The notes below the pieces were generated by a model. It saw only the letters and a list, made by a program, of their open reading frames with translations, made no database searches and had not been told where the DNA came from. The position numbers were made by a program, and so were the translations under genes. A stretch of 64,000 nt of DNA. Source: Siderastrea siderea. Lineage: Eukaryota; Cnidaria; Anthozoa; Scleractinia; Rhizangiidae. How positions within the stretch are numbered: the stretch's first letter is position 1; the number at the start of each line of letters is the position of its first letter. The stretch is taken from contig OZ034967.1 of NCBI GenBank assembly GCA_964030785.1, positions 57,453,665 to 57,517,664 on the forward strand, in the 5' to 3' direction. Below, one piece after another: positions 1 through 12,600 of this stretch.

Positions 1-515
1 GCACTTTTTTCTATTTCAAGTCAATATCTTCGATATTATTTTTAGTTAAAAGAAAAAACTATATAAGTTGCTTGCCTAATCACTCTAATCAATTGTATCA
101 ATGTTACCTTCGCGATCGGGACGCTCATTTAAACAAGTACTTCTTAGAAAGAGGTCGCTTATTGGAAGGAGGGCGCTAAATCAACCATTACGGCAATCTT
201 TTACCAAAATAAATCTCTTGGTCACGAAAAACATTTCATTATGCAACTGCTGCATTCTTTTTACTTCATAGATAACTATTTCGTTAATTTAAATACTTAC
301 TGAAAAACCGGCTATGGTACCGACAACAAAAATCAGATCGTTATTATGAATAACGATGACTAGCAAACTCTGTAGGCTACATTGTGGCCTTATCGAATAA
401 AGTAGAGTAACATCTCAACTCATAAGAATTGCAGCTCGTAGAAGACTAATTAGATGGCTTTATACGTAGCGTGGTCCAGGGTCATTTTCATTGGTAGTTT
501 TTCTTTACCTAACAG
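1..515. other. 5' intron or flank of the receptor gene, no gene seen
   Basis: I see no coding exon, RNA gene or clear repeat in these bases. The first recognisable exon, at 516, begins with a split codon after an acceptor at 511-515. This stretch is therefore most likely intron of the large receptor gene, and its start codon and signal peptide lie upstream of the window. Confidence 0.6.
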
Positions 516-689
516 GGCTGCCTTGTGAGGCCATCACGTCTCCACCCAATGGCTGCATGACCTGCAGTGGCCTGGTAACCAACGAAACTTGTTCATTTAC
601 CTGCGATGACGGATACGAAATGCAAGGCTCTGAAAGACGAACGTGTCTTAACACTTCAGGATGGAGTGGTCAGCAGACGTTTTGCAATG
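516..689 (+). CDS. receptor exon 1 in window: CCP/sushi module
   Basis: This 174-bp exon has phase 1 at both ends, the usual sushi exon class. It starts after AACAG and ends before GTAAAT. The 58 residues carry a selectin-like Cys pattern beginning CEAITSPPNGC, with SFTCDDGY in the middle and a GWSG turn before the last Cys. CCP modules bind proteins or glycans extracellularly in complement-like and adhesion molecules. Confidence 0.8.
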
Positions 690-3600
690 GTAAATAACAT
701 CGATTACCTTAAGTCTGCCGAACGAAAATGTACTTTTCATTTTCTTTTTCTGAGAAGTTGGTAAAACCAGAAATTCAGCTGTTGCAAGAACGACAATAGT
801 TTATGTTTCCTTCTTTTTTCAATGGTACTCGAGAAGTGCAGGCCCCGGCTGTTTAGAGAGCGTTCGATTTTATTTCCAGTGTAGTAGATTAGAAAGATAT
901 ATCTTTTAGGATAAATTTTATACTGGATAAGGTTTTTTCCCACTCTTTTTTTTAATTTTCGCCGGATAAAATATTCCCTCTTTGAACAACAAAGGCCATG
1001 ACAGAAATAATTTCTCAAAACTATGAGCCGATCGGCCTAAAGCCAAAGATAGAGTAGATGTAAGGTTAAACGACGTCTAAGCGGGGCAAAATTGTTTTAA
1101 GTTGTAACTTGGACAAGCCTTAGATTATGAAGGTCGCGTCTATACGGCGTCTAACAGCTTGTGAAAATGGCACCGACACTGCATAAAATAAGTTTTAAAA
1201 GACCATGGTATAAATCCTGTCTAGACTTAGTTTAATTTTGTACTCAGATCGCACTAGTACGTACTGAAATGAGATCTGGTTACGAGATTAGCCTTACTTC
1301 AAGCAGTCCGCCATTCGTGATGTCATCTTTAGAGCTGCTGATGACGGTCGAAAACTAGTAATGACCATTTCCAAGAAAAGGAAACAGAATCAAGAACCAC
1401 TCAGAACTTGAAATAACAAAAACGTACTGGTGAGCGTAAAACAAAACTTGGTTTTTCACGGGAAAATATTGCTCATGCTTTAATCACGGCCCAAGAAATC
1501 ATATTAGGTCAGGCACCATTTTATGCACACAAATTGCTCTCACTTTTCAGATCTCATTTTGTCATTTTTATCCCTACCTTAACATAGTGAAAAGCTGTGG
1601 CCGGTTGATTCCACCGGAGAGGGGTCAAGTTTACCTTCCCTGTTACACCACATTTGGCTCCAGCTGTATACTTGGCTGCATTGATGGATTTATTGCATTT
1701 GGTAATAACCTTGCAACTTGCCGGGTAACCAATACAAGTGAAGTTGCCTGGGACATTGGAAACTTTACTTGTGAAGGTTGGTGTTCTCTTCATTAGCAGG
1801 TCTCACTCAAACTGATTCAGCACCATTAAACACTGGTCGAGTACAACTTTGAATTAGTGTCGTTCAGTATCATTCAACAGGGTGGTTAAGGACGTTTAAT
1901 TAATAAGTTAAACTCAATATATTTGCTGAATGGTGTCGAGTGGAAGGGTTGAACTCGTCTGTCCGAATTAAGCCTTACGCAGAGGCTTTGTATTTTTTCC
2001 ATTTTTTTAATACTTCGTCATGCAAGATAAGGAACGGGAGCGGATGGCAGGATAGCAGCAAGGGGAGATCTGACAGCCCATTAAAACTAATCTGCTCTTT
2101 CTAAGCAAAAGCGTGGTTTTCACCGATGATTTCAACCCGCTGCGTGATAGGAGTCAAATTGAACCTGCCCTGAGGGTTAAAGAATTTCGATAGTCACGAT
2201 ACTGTCCATCTGTAAAACGTAATTCAAAGCTGACACAAATCCTGGAGGAAAAGCTCTCTTACTTACCAAAATCGTCAATCATATATCTGTTTCTTATTGA
2301 TTTGCTTGGGTTTGACCTTGCATAACTTTCAGGTTGCACTGGTCGTGCTGAGCATTTTGCTCCATTTGTTGATTTTGAACTTTATATCACACCCGATGCT
2401 TTATTTTGCCGTAGATATTTCATTTTCAAATTTTAAGTGGCACATTCACTTTCAAATTTGGACACATGCAACGGACTGGAAAGTTAAAGCCACCTTACAA
2501 GTTAAGTAAACAGCACCAACCTCTCGTAGTGAATGGACTAACCGGAACCGCTCCGAACATAAAAATTAACTTTATGTCATGTAATTCTATAGTCATATAT
2601 TTCCAGGAAGTACTAAACATTTTCTGTTTTCTTTCACTTCTTCTTTCCCCAGAGATTATCCTGTGTAGGCCTAATCCATGTCGCCATGGAGGAACATGCT
2701 CAATTATTAACTCACTACAATTTTCTTGCGATTGTGAGCACACTGGATACAAGGGAGGTCTTTGTGAAATAGGCGTTGTGTCGCCGCCTGATTTCCCAAA
2801 ACTGATTTCCGGAAATCCCTCGCAGATTCTTGAGTTGCAAGCAAAACCCGATAATTCATTGACCGTTCATTTTAATCCAACAATGAACCTAACCATACAG
2901 CCCAAGGAAGTGACAATCCAGCACCCGGCATCAAAAGCAGTGTTTCAAGTGACTGGTAACAAGTCTGGGGTTGGAATGGTGTCGTATGATCTTGAAGGGG
3001 TAAACAAATATGATTTTACCACTCCAGACAACAGCTTTGTATTTATCGGTCGCAACATATCCAGTCAGAAGAGTATTTACACCAGACTCGGCTTGTTGGT
3101 GGGCGAGTTACCAATTGGATGCCAACAGGAAGAGATCAACAATTACCCGGAATGTAACATCAAAATAGCTTTCGATTCCAATACAACTTTGTCAAGCGGT
3201 ATCGTCATTGAGTCCGGACCTGTCCACATCGTTACACCTGACCACAAGAAAATCCCTTTGAGTCTGGTAGGATATAATTCCTCTTCGCCTCATCCATCAC
3301 CGAACGAAATAATGGAACGAGTTGTCAGGGACATGGGTGACCAGAAATCCAGTGTTCATGGATGCTCTGATATCCAGCTTACAGCAGGTTTGATTGAATT
3401 TATTCAAAAAGATGCTTTTCCAAAGTCCTTTTTTAGATACTTTACGAATCAACTTCCACTTTGGTTGAAAATCACAGTAACAGAGGAAAGTAATTTGTTC
3501 GACATACATAACACTCTAGCCAGCCTTGCTCAAACGAGAGAGGCTCAAAATTTCCATCCAATCTGCAAGTTTCCAATAAGCAACCAATCAGTTGTGGCTC

Positions 3601-6600
3601 TATATCGTCCAACCTTGAATTTCAACATCTTTATTGAGAACGAACAATTGTCTTTGTCAAGCAAAGGATCCTGTTTTGTAACACATATTTGTGAGACAGG
3701 AGTGTTCTTATCGCTACCCCAGAAAGCTAGCAACAAAGTTAGCAGAATGCTGGTCATGCAGGACCTGGCAGGCGGAGGATGGGAACTTCTGGTCTCTGCA
3801 TTTGGTTTCACCACTCCAAGAAGGTACAGCACGAATTTGGTTGGTGTACCAGATGGTCACTTGGCTGAAGACTTCTCAGACTTTCGGTATAATCTGTGGT
3901 TGCATGGAAGTGCAAACATCCTTCTGAGAAACTCGAGTAACCAGAAGTTTGCCGTGAATATCAAAATGACTGGAGAAGCCTTTGCATTCGCAGATGATTT
4001 AAACGCTGTGAGTATAACGTTTTTCTTTTCTTTAACCGCTGTTAGTATAACGTTTTCTTCGGAGTTAAAAAGAGTTGAAGCAATATGGCAAAGTGGTTAC
4101 CCGATGCCGGACATTAAATTCCAAAGTTCCGTGATCAAGCCACCTTTTCACCGTAAGCATGAGTTGTTTCCCGGTAGACCAGAGTTCAACTCCTCGATCC
4201 CTCTTGTAAATGGCCGACAGGTATGCCTCCTTCCTCCAGTCAGGACTTTTAATGTTGCCACTACTTTCAATTTGAAATATTTGTTTGTAAAGGTCGTAAA
4301 ATCCTCTTTTGCGTACTTTCTCTTTCCATGCACACTTCTAGCTCTGTGAATTCATTTAAAGCCTGAGAGAGAAAAACTCTCTTTCCTTTGCAGGTTTTTA
4401 CCAGGTATTTTTCCTGGCCAATAACATGGGTATTCAATGGATCAGCTGAGTTTAACATCACGCTTCAAGCCCTTGGCCAGAGATTTACTCTTAACTTTTA
4501 CGTCAGCAAAATAACTGCAAAAGCAAAGTTTGGAGGTAAAAGAATTTCTTATTGTTTAGAATTAACTCACTAAAAAATCGTCCTTTAAGAAACCGAATTT
4601 CCTCAAATCTTCCTGTTGGTATAAATTTAATATCTGATAAAAGAAATCGGGGTGGCGTTCACGATAGACACGTTAAGAAAACAGACAAACACAGTGCAGT
4701 TGTTTATAATAGTTCATAATATAATAGAATCATGAAACAAGTTGTAAAGTGGGTTTGATAGTAACTGTCAGAAATTGCAGTACAGCAAAATGCCATATTT
4801 GCGAGGTAAATTTTGTATTTACATAGTTAAGCCGATTATTTGTTCAGTTATTTATTCGCTTAATTTTTTTCGGTGTTTATAATTATTTACTTCAAATTCC
4901 TACTACCAGGCTGTTCACGCCTTTTTTTGGAAAAACTGTATGGAAAGCAGACAGGTCCCTTAGTTCAGCGTATGTTAGTCTTTTGACAAACCAAGTTAAC
5001 ACAAATTAAAGTAGAGCCACCTACAACTATGGTGTGTAAATGACGATGCTAAGGAAAACTAGACTTAAGACAAAAAGTCATATTAATGAACAAAAACGAC
5101 GATGAACATTAAAATTAAACTAGGAATATGTTATATTTGAATAATGCGTATCTTTTCAGGGAAAACTATTTTGCCTCCGGATTATTTCACTGATGATTGC
5201 CGAGTACCTCAAGGATTTGTGTTTGCCCTTGAAAGATCTTCAAAACCATTCAGTACAACTCCATTGTCTAATTTCGTCAGACCAATTGGTGGCGTCACCC
5301 ACTTACAAATCTACCATTCAGTAACTGGGGGACACGTTGCCTCAGCCCAGGACCAGAAGAACAACTTGAGGTTTCTGGAATGGCAGACACAAGAAATAAA
5401 AAGAATTCTTCTTGATGTCAAGCTGTCTGTGCCTGAACTGCAGTCCTACACAGAAAGATGGGAATCAACAGTAGAAGAAATGCTTCTTAATGTCATCAAA
5501 GCTCGTCGCCTTCTCTCCTCAGGTTCCGATTGGTTGCAGGTGAAGGAGCTCGTTGCAAAATTGGATGATGGCCTCGACATCATGGTAAGAGCATTTAATC
5601 TCCTTGAAGCCCAGTTACAACCGTACAGGAATCGAACAAGCATTGAAACTGTCATCCACCGTTCCATCAGATTAAAGGCAGACCTCCCAAAGGCCATTTC
5701 TCTTTCGTTTTTTAAGTCCCCCATTCAGCAGAACTTTGTAGGTCTGCGTTTCCGCCTAACTGCTCAAGTTTGTCACAAGAGACTATGCTTTCCAAACATG
5801 CAGTTAAGCATTTGGTCCTTACAAGGTAACGAGTGTGGCACTAACTATAATCAATCAACACAAGAAGATGGTTTACTTGTTGAAGGAAAGGCTCTGCACA
5901 CGACTTCCCTTGGTAGCTTTTTAGAGTTCCCAGAAGGTGGAACGTTGGAAATGTTTTTAAACCGTGACAGTGAGGATGTCGTGACCACTTTCGAGAGTCT
6001 TGTCAATCTGCTTGGATTGAAGAGAAACGCAACTTTAAGAATGACTGGAAATAAGTTGTCTTTCGTTTTCTGGGGGCCGATGTTTGGAGAATTTGATGCA
6101 CTTTTAAATGCAAAAGCTGACTTTCAGAACGTCGTGGACTGGAATTCCGTTGTATTCACAGTGGAAGGAACAATGAACAAGTCATCACGACTTTATACGC
6201 TTCTTGAAAAAATGATCACAAACGAAACTACCAAGGCGGCCACAGAGGCAACACGAAGATTAGGGAGCGCCCAAGTTGCCTTCAATAATGCACAAAGGAA
6301 GGCAGACTCGGTCAGGGACGTGCTAAAATCGGAGCAGTTTGTTGTCGAGGAATTGAAAGTCAAAAAAGAAAGGGCGGCTGAGGGACTTCGTGTGGCACGG
6401 CTAAAATATCATGAAGCTAAATTTCGTTTTAACAGCACCTTCTATTTTCTTCAAAACACCCGTAGCTTAGTTTGCGAGATACAGGATTGCAACTACACTT
6501 GTTTGAACGGCTGCATCACCCCTGATCTGTGCCAAGACCCACTAAATATAAGTTATCTAGAGCGGTATTGTAACACGGTGGAAAAACCCGTAACGGTGAA

Positions 6601-9600
6601 AATTGTGCAGCAGACGATTGAAAAACGCCGTTTTTCAGTACAGAGATATAAAACCGTATACACTGGAAACTGTAGGTCTGGAGTCTCATTTAAGACTGTA
6701 AAGAAATATGCTGAGACCGGAGCTGAAATTGGGAAGACAATTGGCTCAATTGGGGGTTTTGTGGGGACTCTTTTTGGAGGTGTTGTAGGAGGCTTGATTG
6801 GACTTCTAAGTAAGAAAATATTTGGCTGCTCTAATACCTACGAAAGAGTGCCTGCTGAGCCGCAAATAGTGGAGTATAAGCACAAAATGTTCAATGTGAA
6901 AGCAGTTGAGCAGATCATCAAGCAAGTCAAGTGTACAGGTCATAAGGTGAAGACAAAACCTGGTGGATACGGTCCTCCTTATCAATGCTGCAAGCAATAT
7001 GGATGCCAAACCAAAGTGATAGATCCACAGTGCATAATGAACAACGAGGAATGCCTGGTGTCTATGACGGAGCTTAAATTCGCACTGGACGCGATGAATG
7101 AAACTTTGCAGTCGGAATTCCTGTTCTTAAGACGTTCTGTTGATAATGTGAAAAAAGCGACGTTTTCGTACGAGAAAGCTAGAATCCGTCATGAAAGTGC
7201 AGTGACTCACCTGAAACAGGTAGAAGCATACATGAAACAACAATTATCAGCGGTTGAAATAACCAATGCTTCTATGCTACATGTTCGACAAATTGTCGAC
7301 TTTGGGTTGAAAATATCTCAAGCCATGAATGCCTCGGACAGCAAGAAAATTGTCAATATCGGTGAAATGCAATTCTCCCTTTCCACGGCATCACAAGGTA
7401 CCAGAAAGATCGTTTTTCAATGTAATGTGAGCACAAATAGTGGACAACAAACGCCTCTCAGCCTTCTTGTTGATTTCGACCAAGTTGAACGTTCAGTTAG
7501 TTTGGCATCTAAGAATATCATCACAAAACTATTTGCCGGCAAACACTCAAGACGAAAACGATCAACACCACAAGTTTCGGCAAATTCTACCAATTCTCTT
7601 CATTCGAACTTTATTGACTACCCATACGCATGCCTGTTTGTCAACAAAACACACCTATACTTGAGCTACATGTTTCGATCATTGGGCAACCTTATTTCTT
7701 CAGTCAGAGGATTAAACGTAAAGCTGTCTTCTGGACTATATGACCTTGAACGGCTTTCCCAATCTATAAATGTCAGCAGCTCAATCTGGAATGCATCGCG
7801 GTCTGTGAATGATGGTAGTACATATCCAAACAGCTCGTTCGTAAAGGAATATTTGGAAATGATACAGGTATTCAAGGACGAAAATACCAGATTAAACAAT
7901 GACTCCTCACAATCCTGGAATGACACCCTTGAGGCTTGGAGAGCGTTCCTGGAGGTTTTTACTTCAAGTAAAGGATTTGAAGAGTGTTCTGGCACACAAG
8001 ATTGCATCAACTACTTTTTTGAAGGAGCAAAGGAATTTTATGAGTTTGAAGACAGTCCCAGGGCACTTGAGATAAAAGACGCCGCTCTTCAGCTCAAAGA
8101 GGTGGTAAAATCATTAACTACTGAAGCCTTGACATTGCTGGAAGCCGAGCAAGTTGTCTACCAGGCGGTGTCTTTATTGAAAAAAACCCGAGATAATTCC
8201 GTTTTGTGTGGGACATTACCACGCGTAACATCTTCCTCTCGGGGAGAAGTCATTCTGTTTCCTGGAGACAGTTTGTCCCTGAATTGCAGTGCTGAAAAAG
8301 AAGAGGGATTAAAATATGCCTGGAGAAAAAATGATGAGCTCATCGGAGAATCAGTGGATGGATCCTTTTATGTGCGTGGTGTCACCAAAGATAACGAGGG
8401 TGCATATGTTTGCATTGTATCGAACAACAAAGGCAGCACATTCTCCAACGTGACAATAGTCAAAGTTCAGGGCAAGCCCAACATCACTCAACATCCACGG
8501 CCACAGCGAGTATTGATTGGTAGTCAAATCCCTGCGACATTCATCTGCAATGCAACAGCCGAGCCATCGCCTACGTTTCAATGGTTCTTTCAGCCCACCA
8601 ATTCATCTGCTATTAAAATCAATGAGACCAAGCGTACGTTGTATATGGCCAATCCTCAACTTCACCATGAAGGGTATTATTATTGTGAGGCATCTAACGA
8701 GCATGGAGCAGCAGTCAGTCAAAAAGCCCGACTGGATGTGTTGAATAACACAGTGGGTTTTCCCCGGTTGCTTGTTACCTTCAATCTTACCACCCATTGT
8801 TGGCTAACATCGAATTCGTCCAACAGTTCTTCCCAATACCTGCTGCCATGCGACTCGGAGTCCTTAACAGTATTACTATCATCGCAAGACAAGAACTTGA
8901 CGAAAAACCTTCGTCATTCACTGGCGCGGTCACTTAATGTGTCCACCGAGTCAATCTCAGAACTACAATACGACTTCGGAAACACTTCAAAGTCTTCCGT
9001 AGCATTTGTAATTGATATCGATAATGAACATTGGAAAGCGAACAACTTTACATCCTACATAGAAATCGTAGAAGCTATTGCTGTTGCTGAGGCCGATATT
9101 CTCGGAAACCTGGAACAGTTTAATTCAGATGTGTTCAACAAAACTTTCAAAGTTCCTTGGAACAACAGCACGCTTCTTGGAGATCCTGGAAGCATACTTG
9201 TGGTGCCGTTATCTCCCGAATGTCCCCAGGGACAGTCCCTTAGTGGAAATGGCTATATTTGCGGTAAGATAACAAAAACATTTTAGTTACATTGTTTCGG
9301 CCACCGATACAAGTTCATCCTAATTATGGTGTTTTATCGAGTTTTATAATAAGGACTGTTTATTCACAATTTCCATCATGAGAAAGTAGTTTTTTTGATA
9401 TAAAACTCCATTTTGCTGACCATTCTGTGCTGTGGTTGCCTTGACAGAATTTTTACTGGCAAAAGTCTTAATAAAAAATTAATGACTGTGACTCGTAAAT
9501 TCATGTCTCTTGCGAATTTAGAGTTTGAAAGTTTGGTAAGTCTTCCTTACTACGAACCCACAAACAGTTTGTTCTTGTATTATATCGTCAATAATAATAC

Positions 9601-12600
9601 TAATTTTTTATACCTTCTAGCAAACTGTCCTGCTGGATCATACTACAACAACGAGAATGACACGTGCGTTGAATGTCCGCTTGGTACATATCAACCTCTT
9701 CAGGGTAAAACTGAATGTATCTCATGCGGCAAAAACCTTACCACGGCCTTCAGTGGAACTCTGGAAGAATCAAACTGCATCGGTAATGTCACTAATAGCT
9801 TTTAATTGTTATGAGTAGCGCCACTACTCGTCATATGAACGAACTTCATGTTCCCACCTTTCATTGTTATTATCCACCTTTTCGATTTCTTTTCGATTGG
9901 CCCACAACTCAATTGTCTTTTGTAAGTTAATAGCCAGTTTTAAACAATTTGGAAAAAAACATTTGCACACGTTTATCCGCTGTGAAGTTTTAAAGAAGAA
10001 TGATAAAATGATCAGCGTGGTTAGAGATTTCTCACCTTATAAAGTACCAACAAATTCTAATAATTAACTCCATGCATAAAACTTAGTTAAAGAAAATTAA
10101 CAATTAGGAACAAGCAAGAGAATGTGGAGTTATGTCGATTTGGTTTGCTTTTATTTAATTATTCATTTAGCTAAAGCTTTCACAACATTAAGGTGTTTCG
10201 ATACAGTTTTTTGGGGACCAGACCTAACTTTTTGAATCGACTCTTAGACAGTCTTCTCCTTGTCAGATCAAAGTGAAATTTGCAATACTTGTTGGGTTTG
10301 GATTGAACTTTAGCGTGGTTTACATTTTGTGAAAATCGATATTTCCATGACAACGATAAACAAAAATCCTCGAAAACACTAAAATTGAAATTTTCTGCGA
10401 TCCAGATTTCACTTTGAAAAGCAAATACCAACATCTTAAACTGTGGTGTATGGCAAACAAAATGTACAAGAACAAAAAAATTCTGCATGTTTGTTTTGAA
10501 GTAAATCGCAAAAACATTTTCAACCTTAGTTTTTGCATAGTCATAGTAAATGCACCGAAAAATAATCAATGTTTTGATGAAATGGCTAGAAAATACTTTC
10601 AAAATGTGTCTTTTACTTACTATTTTACGCCTAGAAAGTTTTGTTGAAACTGGTGTTCGCGATCTCGAGAACGACTTGTTTTTCTAAGATCATTCGTGTA
10701 ATGATTTTGTGGTAATTTTTGAATTTGAGCGCTTTTGCGAAGATCTTAAGAACGGCTCGATGGATTTTTTTAAAACATTAAACACGCGTACTTGACGATG
10801 TGACCAATTTTAGTATCGGGTCTTATTAACATTGATTCACTGGAACACCTTTAAATTTAACGTTAAAGAGGACGTAAAAACCGCCGGAAAAGCTTGCGTT
10901 ACATATTCACATTTGGCAAGTAAATGCTAATATATTCAAAGTAATGCGTAAAGCATTCCTCCGTGATTTTTACTTTTCGTTGTAATCTACAGTGGAACAA
11001 AGAACAAAGAAACCAGATAAAAATCACGAAGCAATGAATTACGCATTACTTTGAATATATTAGCATTTACTTGCCAACTACGAATTTGTAACGCAAGCTT
11101 TTCCGTCGGTTCATACGTCCTCTTTAACGTTAAATCTAAAAGTGTTCCAGTGAATCAATGTTAATGAGACTCGATACTAAAATTGGTCACATCGTCAAGT
11201 ACGCGTGTTTAATGTTTTAAAAAAATCCATCGAGCCGTTCTTAAGATTTTTGCAAAAGCGCTTAAATTCAAAAATTACCACAAAATTATTACACGAATGA
11301 TCTTAGAAAAACAATTCGTTCTCGAGATCGCGAACCCCAGTTTCAACAAAACTTTCTAGGCGTAAAATAGTAAGTAAAAGACACATTTTGAAAGTATTTT
11401 CTAGCCATTTCATCAAAGCATTGATTATTTTTCGGTGCATTTACTATTACTATGCAAAAACTAAGGTTGAAAATGTTTTTGTGATTTACTTCAAAACAAA
11501 CATACAGAATTTTTTTGTTCTTGTATATTTTGTTTGCCATACACCACAGTTTAAGATGTTGGTATTTGCTTTTCAAAGTGAAATATGGAACGCGGAAAAT
11601 TTCAATTTTAGTGTTTTCGAGGATTTTGTTTATCGTTGTCATGGAAATATCGATTTGCACAAAATGTAAACCACGCTAAAGTTCAATCCAAAACCAAAAA
11701 GTACTGTAAATTTCACGGTGATCCGACAAGATAAAGACTGTCTAAGAGCCGATTTTAAAAGTGAGGTATGGTCCCAAAAAAACTGTATCGAAACACCTTA
11801 ATTTAGAGAAAATTGATTAATTAGAGACCAGGGCCCGGTTGTTCAAAGGATGGATAATGCTATCCAGCGGATAAATCGCTAGATATCCTGCGGATAAATG
11901 ATAACAAAACAAAGTACACTATCCACTGGATAGTGATTTATCCGTGGATAGAGTTATCGGCTCTTCGAACAACCCAGGCCAGGGGCATTTTATTTTATCT
12001 TATGTCAGAGGTAACTTGCGAGATCTAATTCATCACAGGGTAGCTAAGCTAATGTTTATTTTTGAACAACTATTATCCTGGATAAAAACACTATCCAGAA
12101 ATTGCCAGACGTATGTAAAATGCTCGTGAAAGGAAACAGTTAGTATCTCTTAGTCATCACTCACTACTTGAAGCAAGGGGCGCTCTTTTTCCACCGCACT
12201 AGTTCACAAAATGACTGTACTGGTTTTGAGCAAAAAAGGTACATGGGTATTTCAATGTCTTGTTGTGTTATCTTTCTCCTCATAGCCGACTGCCCAGCTG
12301 GTTCACACAGTAGTCAAAACAGAACATGCATCTTGTGTCCGCTTGGCACTTACCAACCTTCTAGAGGACAACTTACTTGCATTTCCTGTGGTCCTAATCT
12401 CACCACCGCCTCTAACGGGACAGTGGATAAAATGCAGTGTATTAGTAAGTTTGTAGAGCAAAAAGAGCGGTTTTGCAGTTGAGTGTCGTAATAGCAAAAC
12501 CAAAGTATCGTAATTTCTCGATTAAACGCCGGACCCCGAATAAACGCCGGGTCTTCAGGGCCGAGTTTAAAATAAACGCCCCCGGCGTTTATTTGAGATC

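Noticed and set aside
7440..8744. Overlapping ORFs in other frames of the giant receptor exon
   Set aside because: They are shadows of a long coding frame whose Ig domains, Cys pattern and sequons are clear.
10180..11669. Several ORFs of 74-140 codons on both strands
   Set aside because: They mirror each other because they lie in the two arms of the TTAA-flanked palindrome. They encode Phe/Tyr/Lys-rich low-complexity peptides and no domain.
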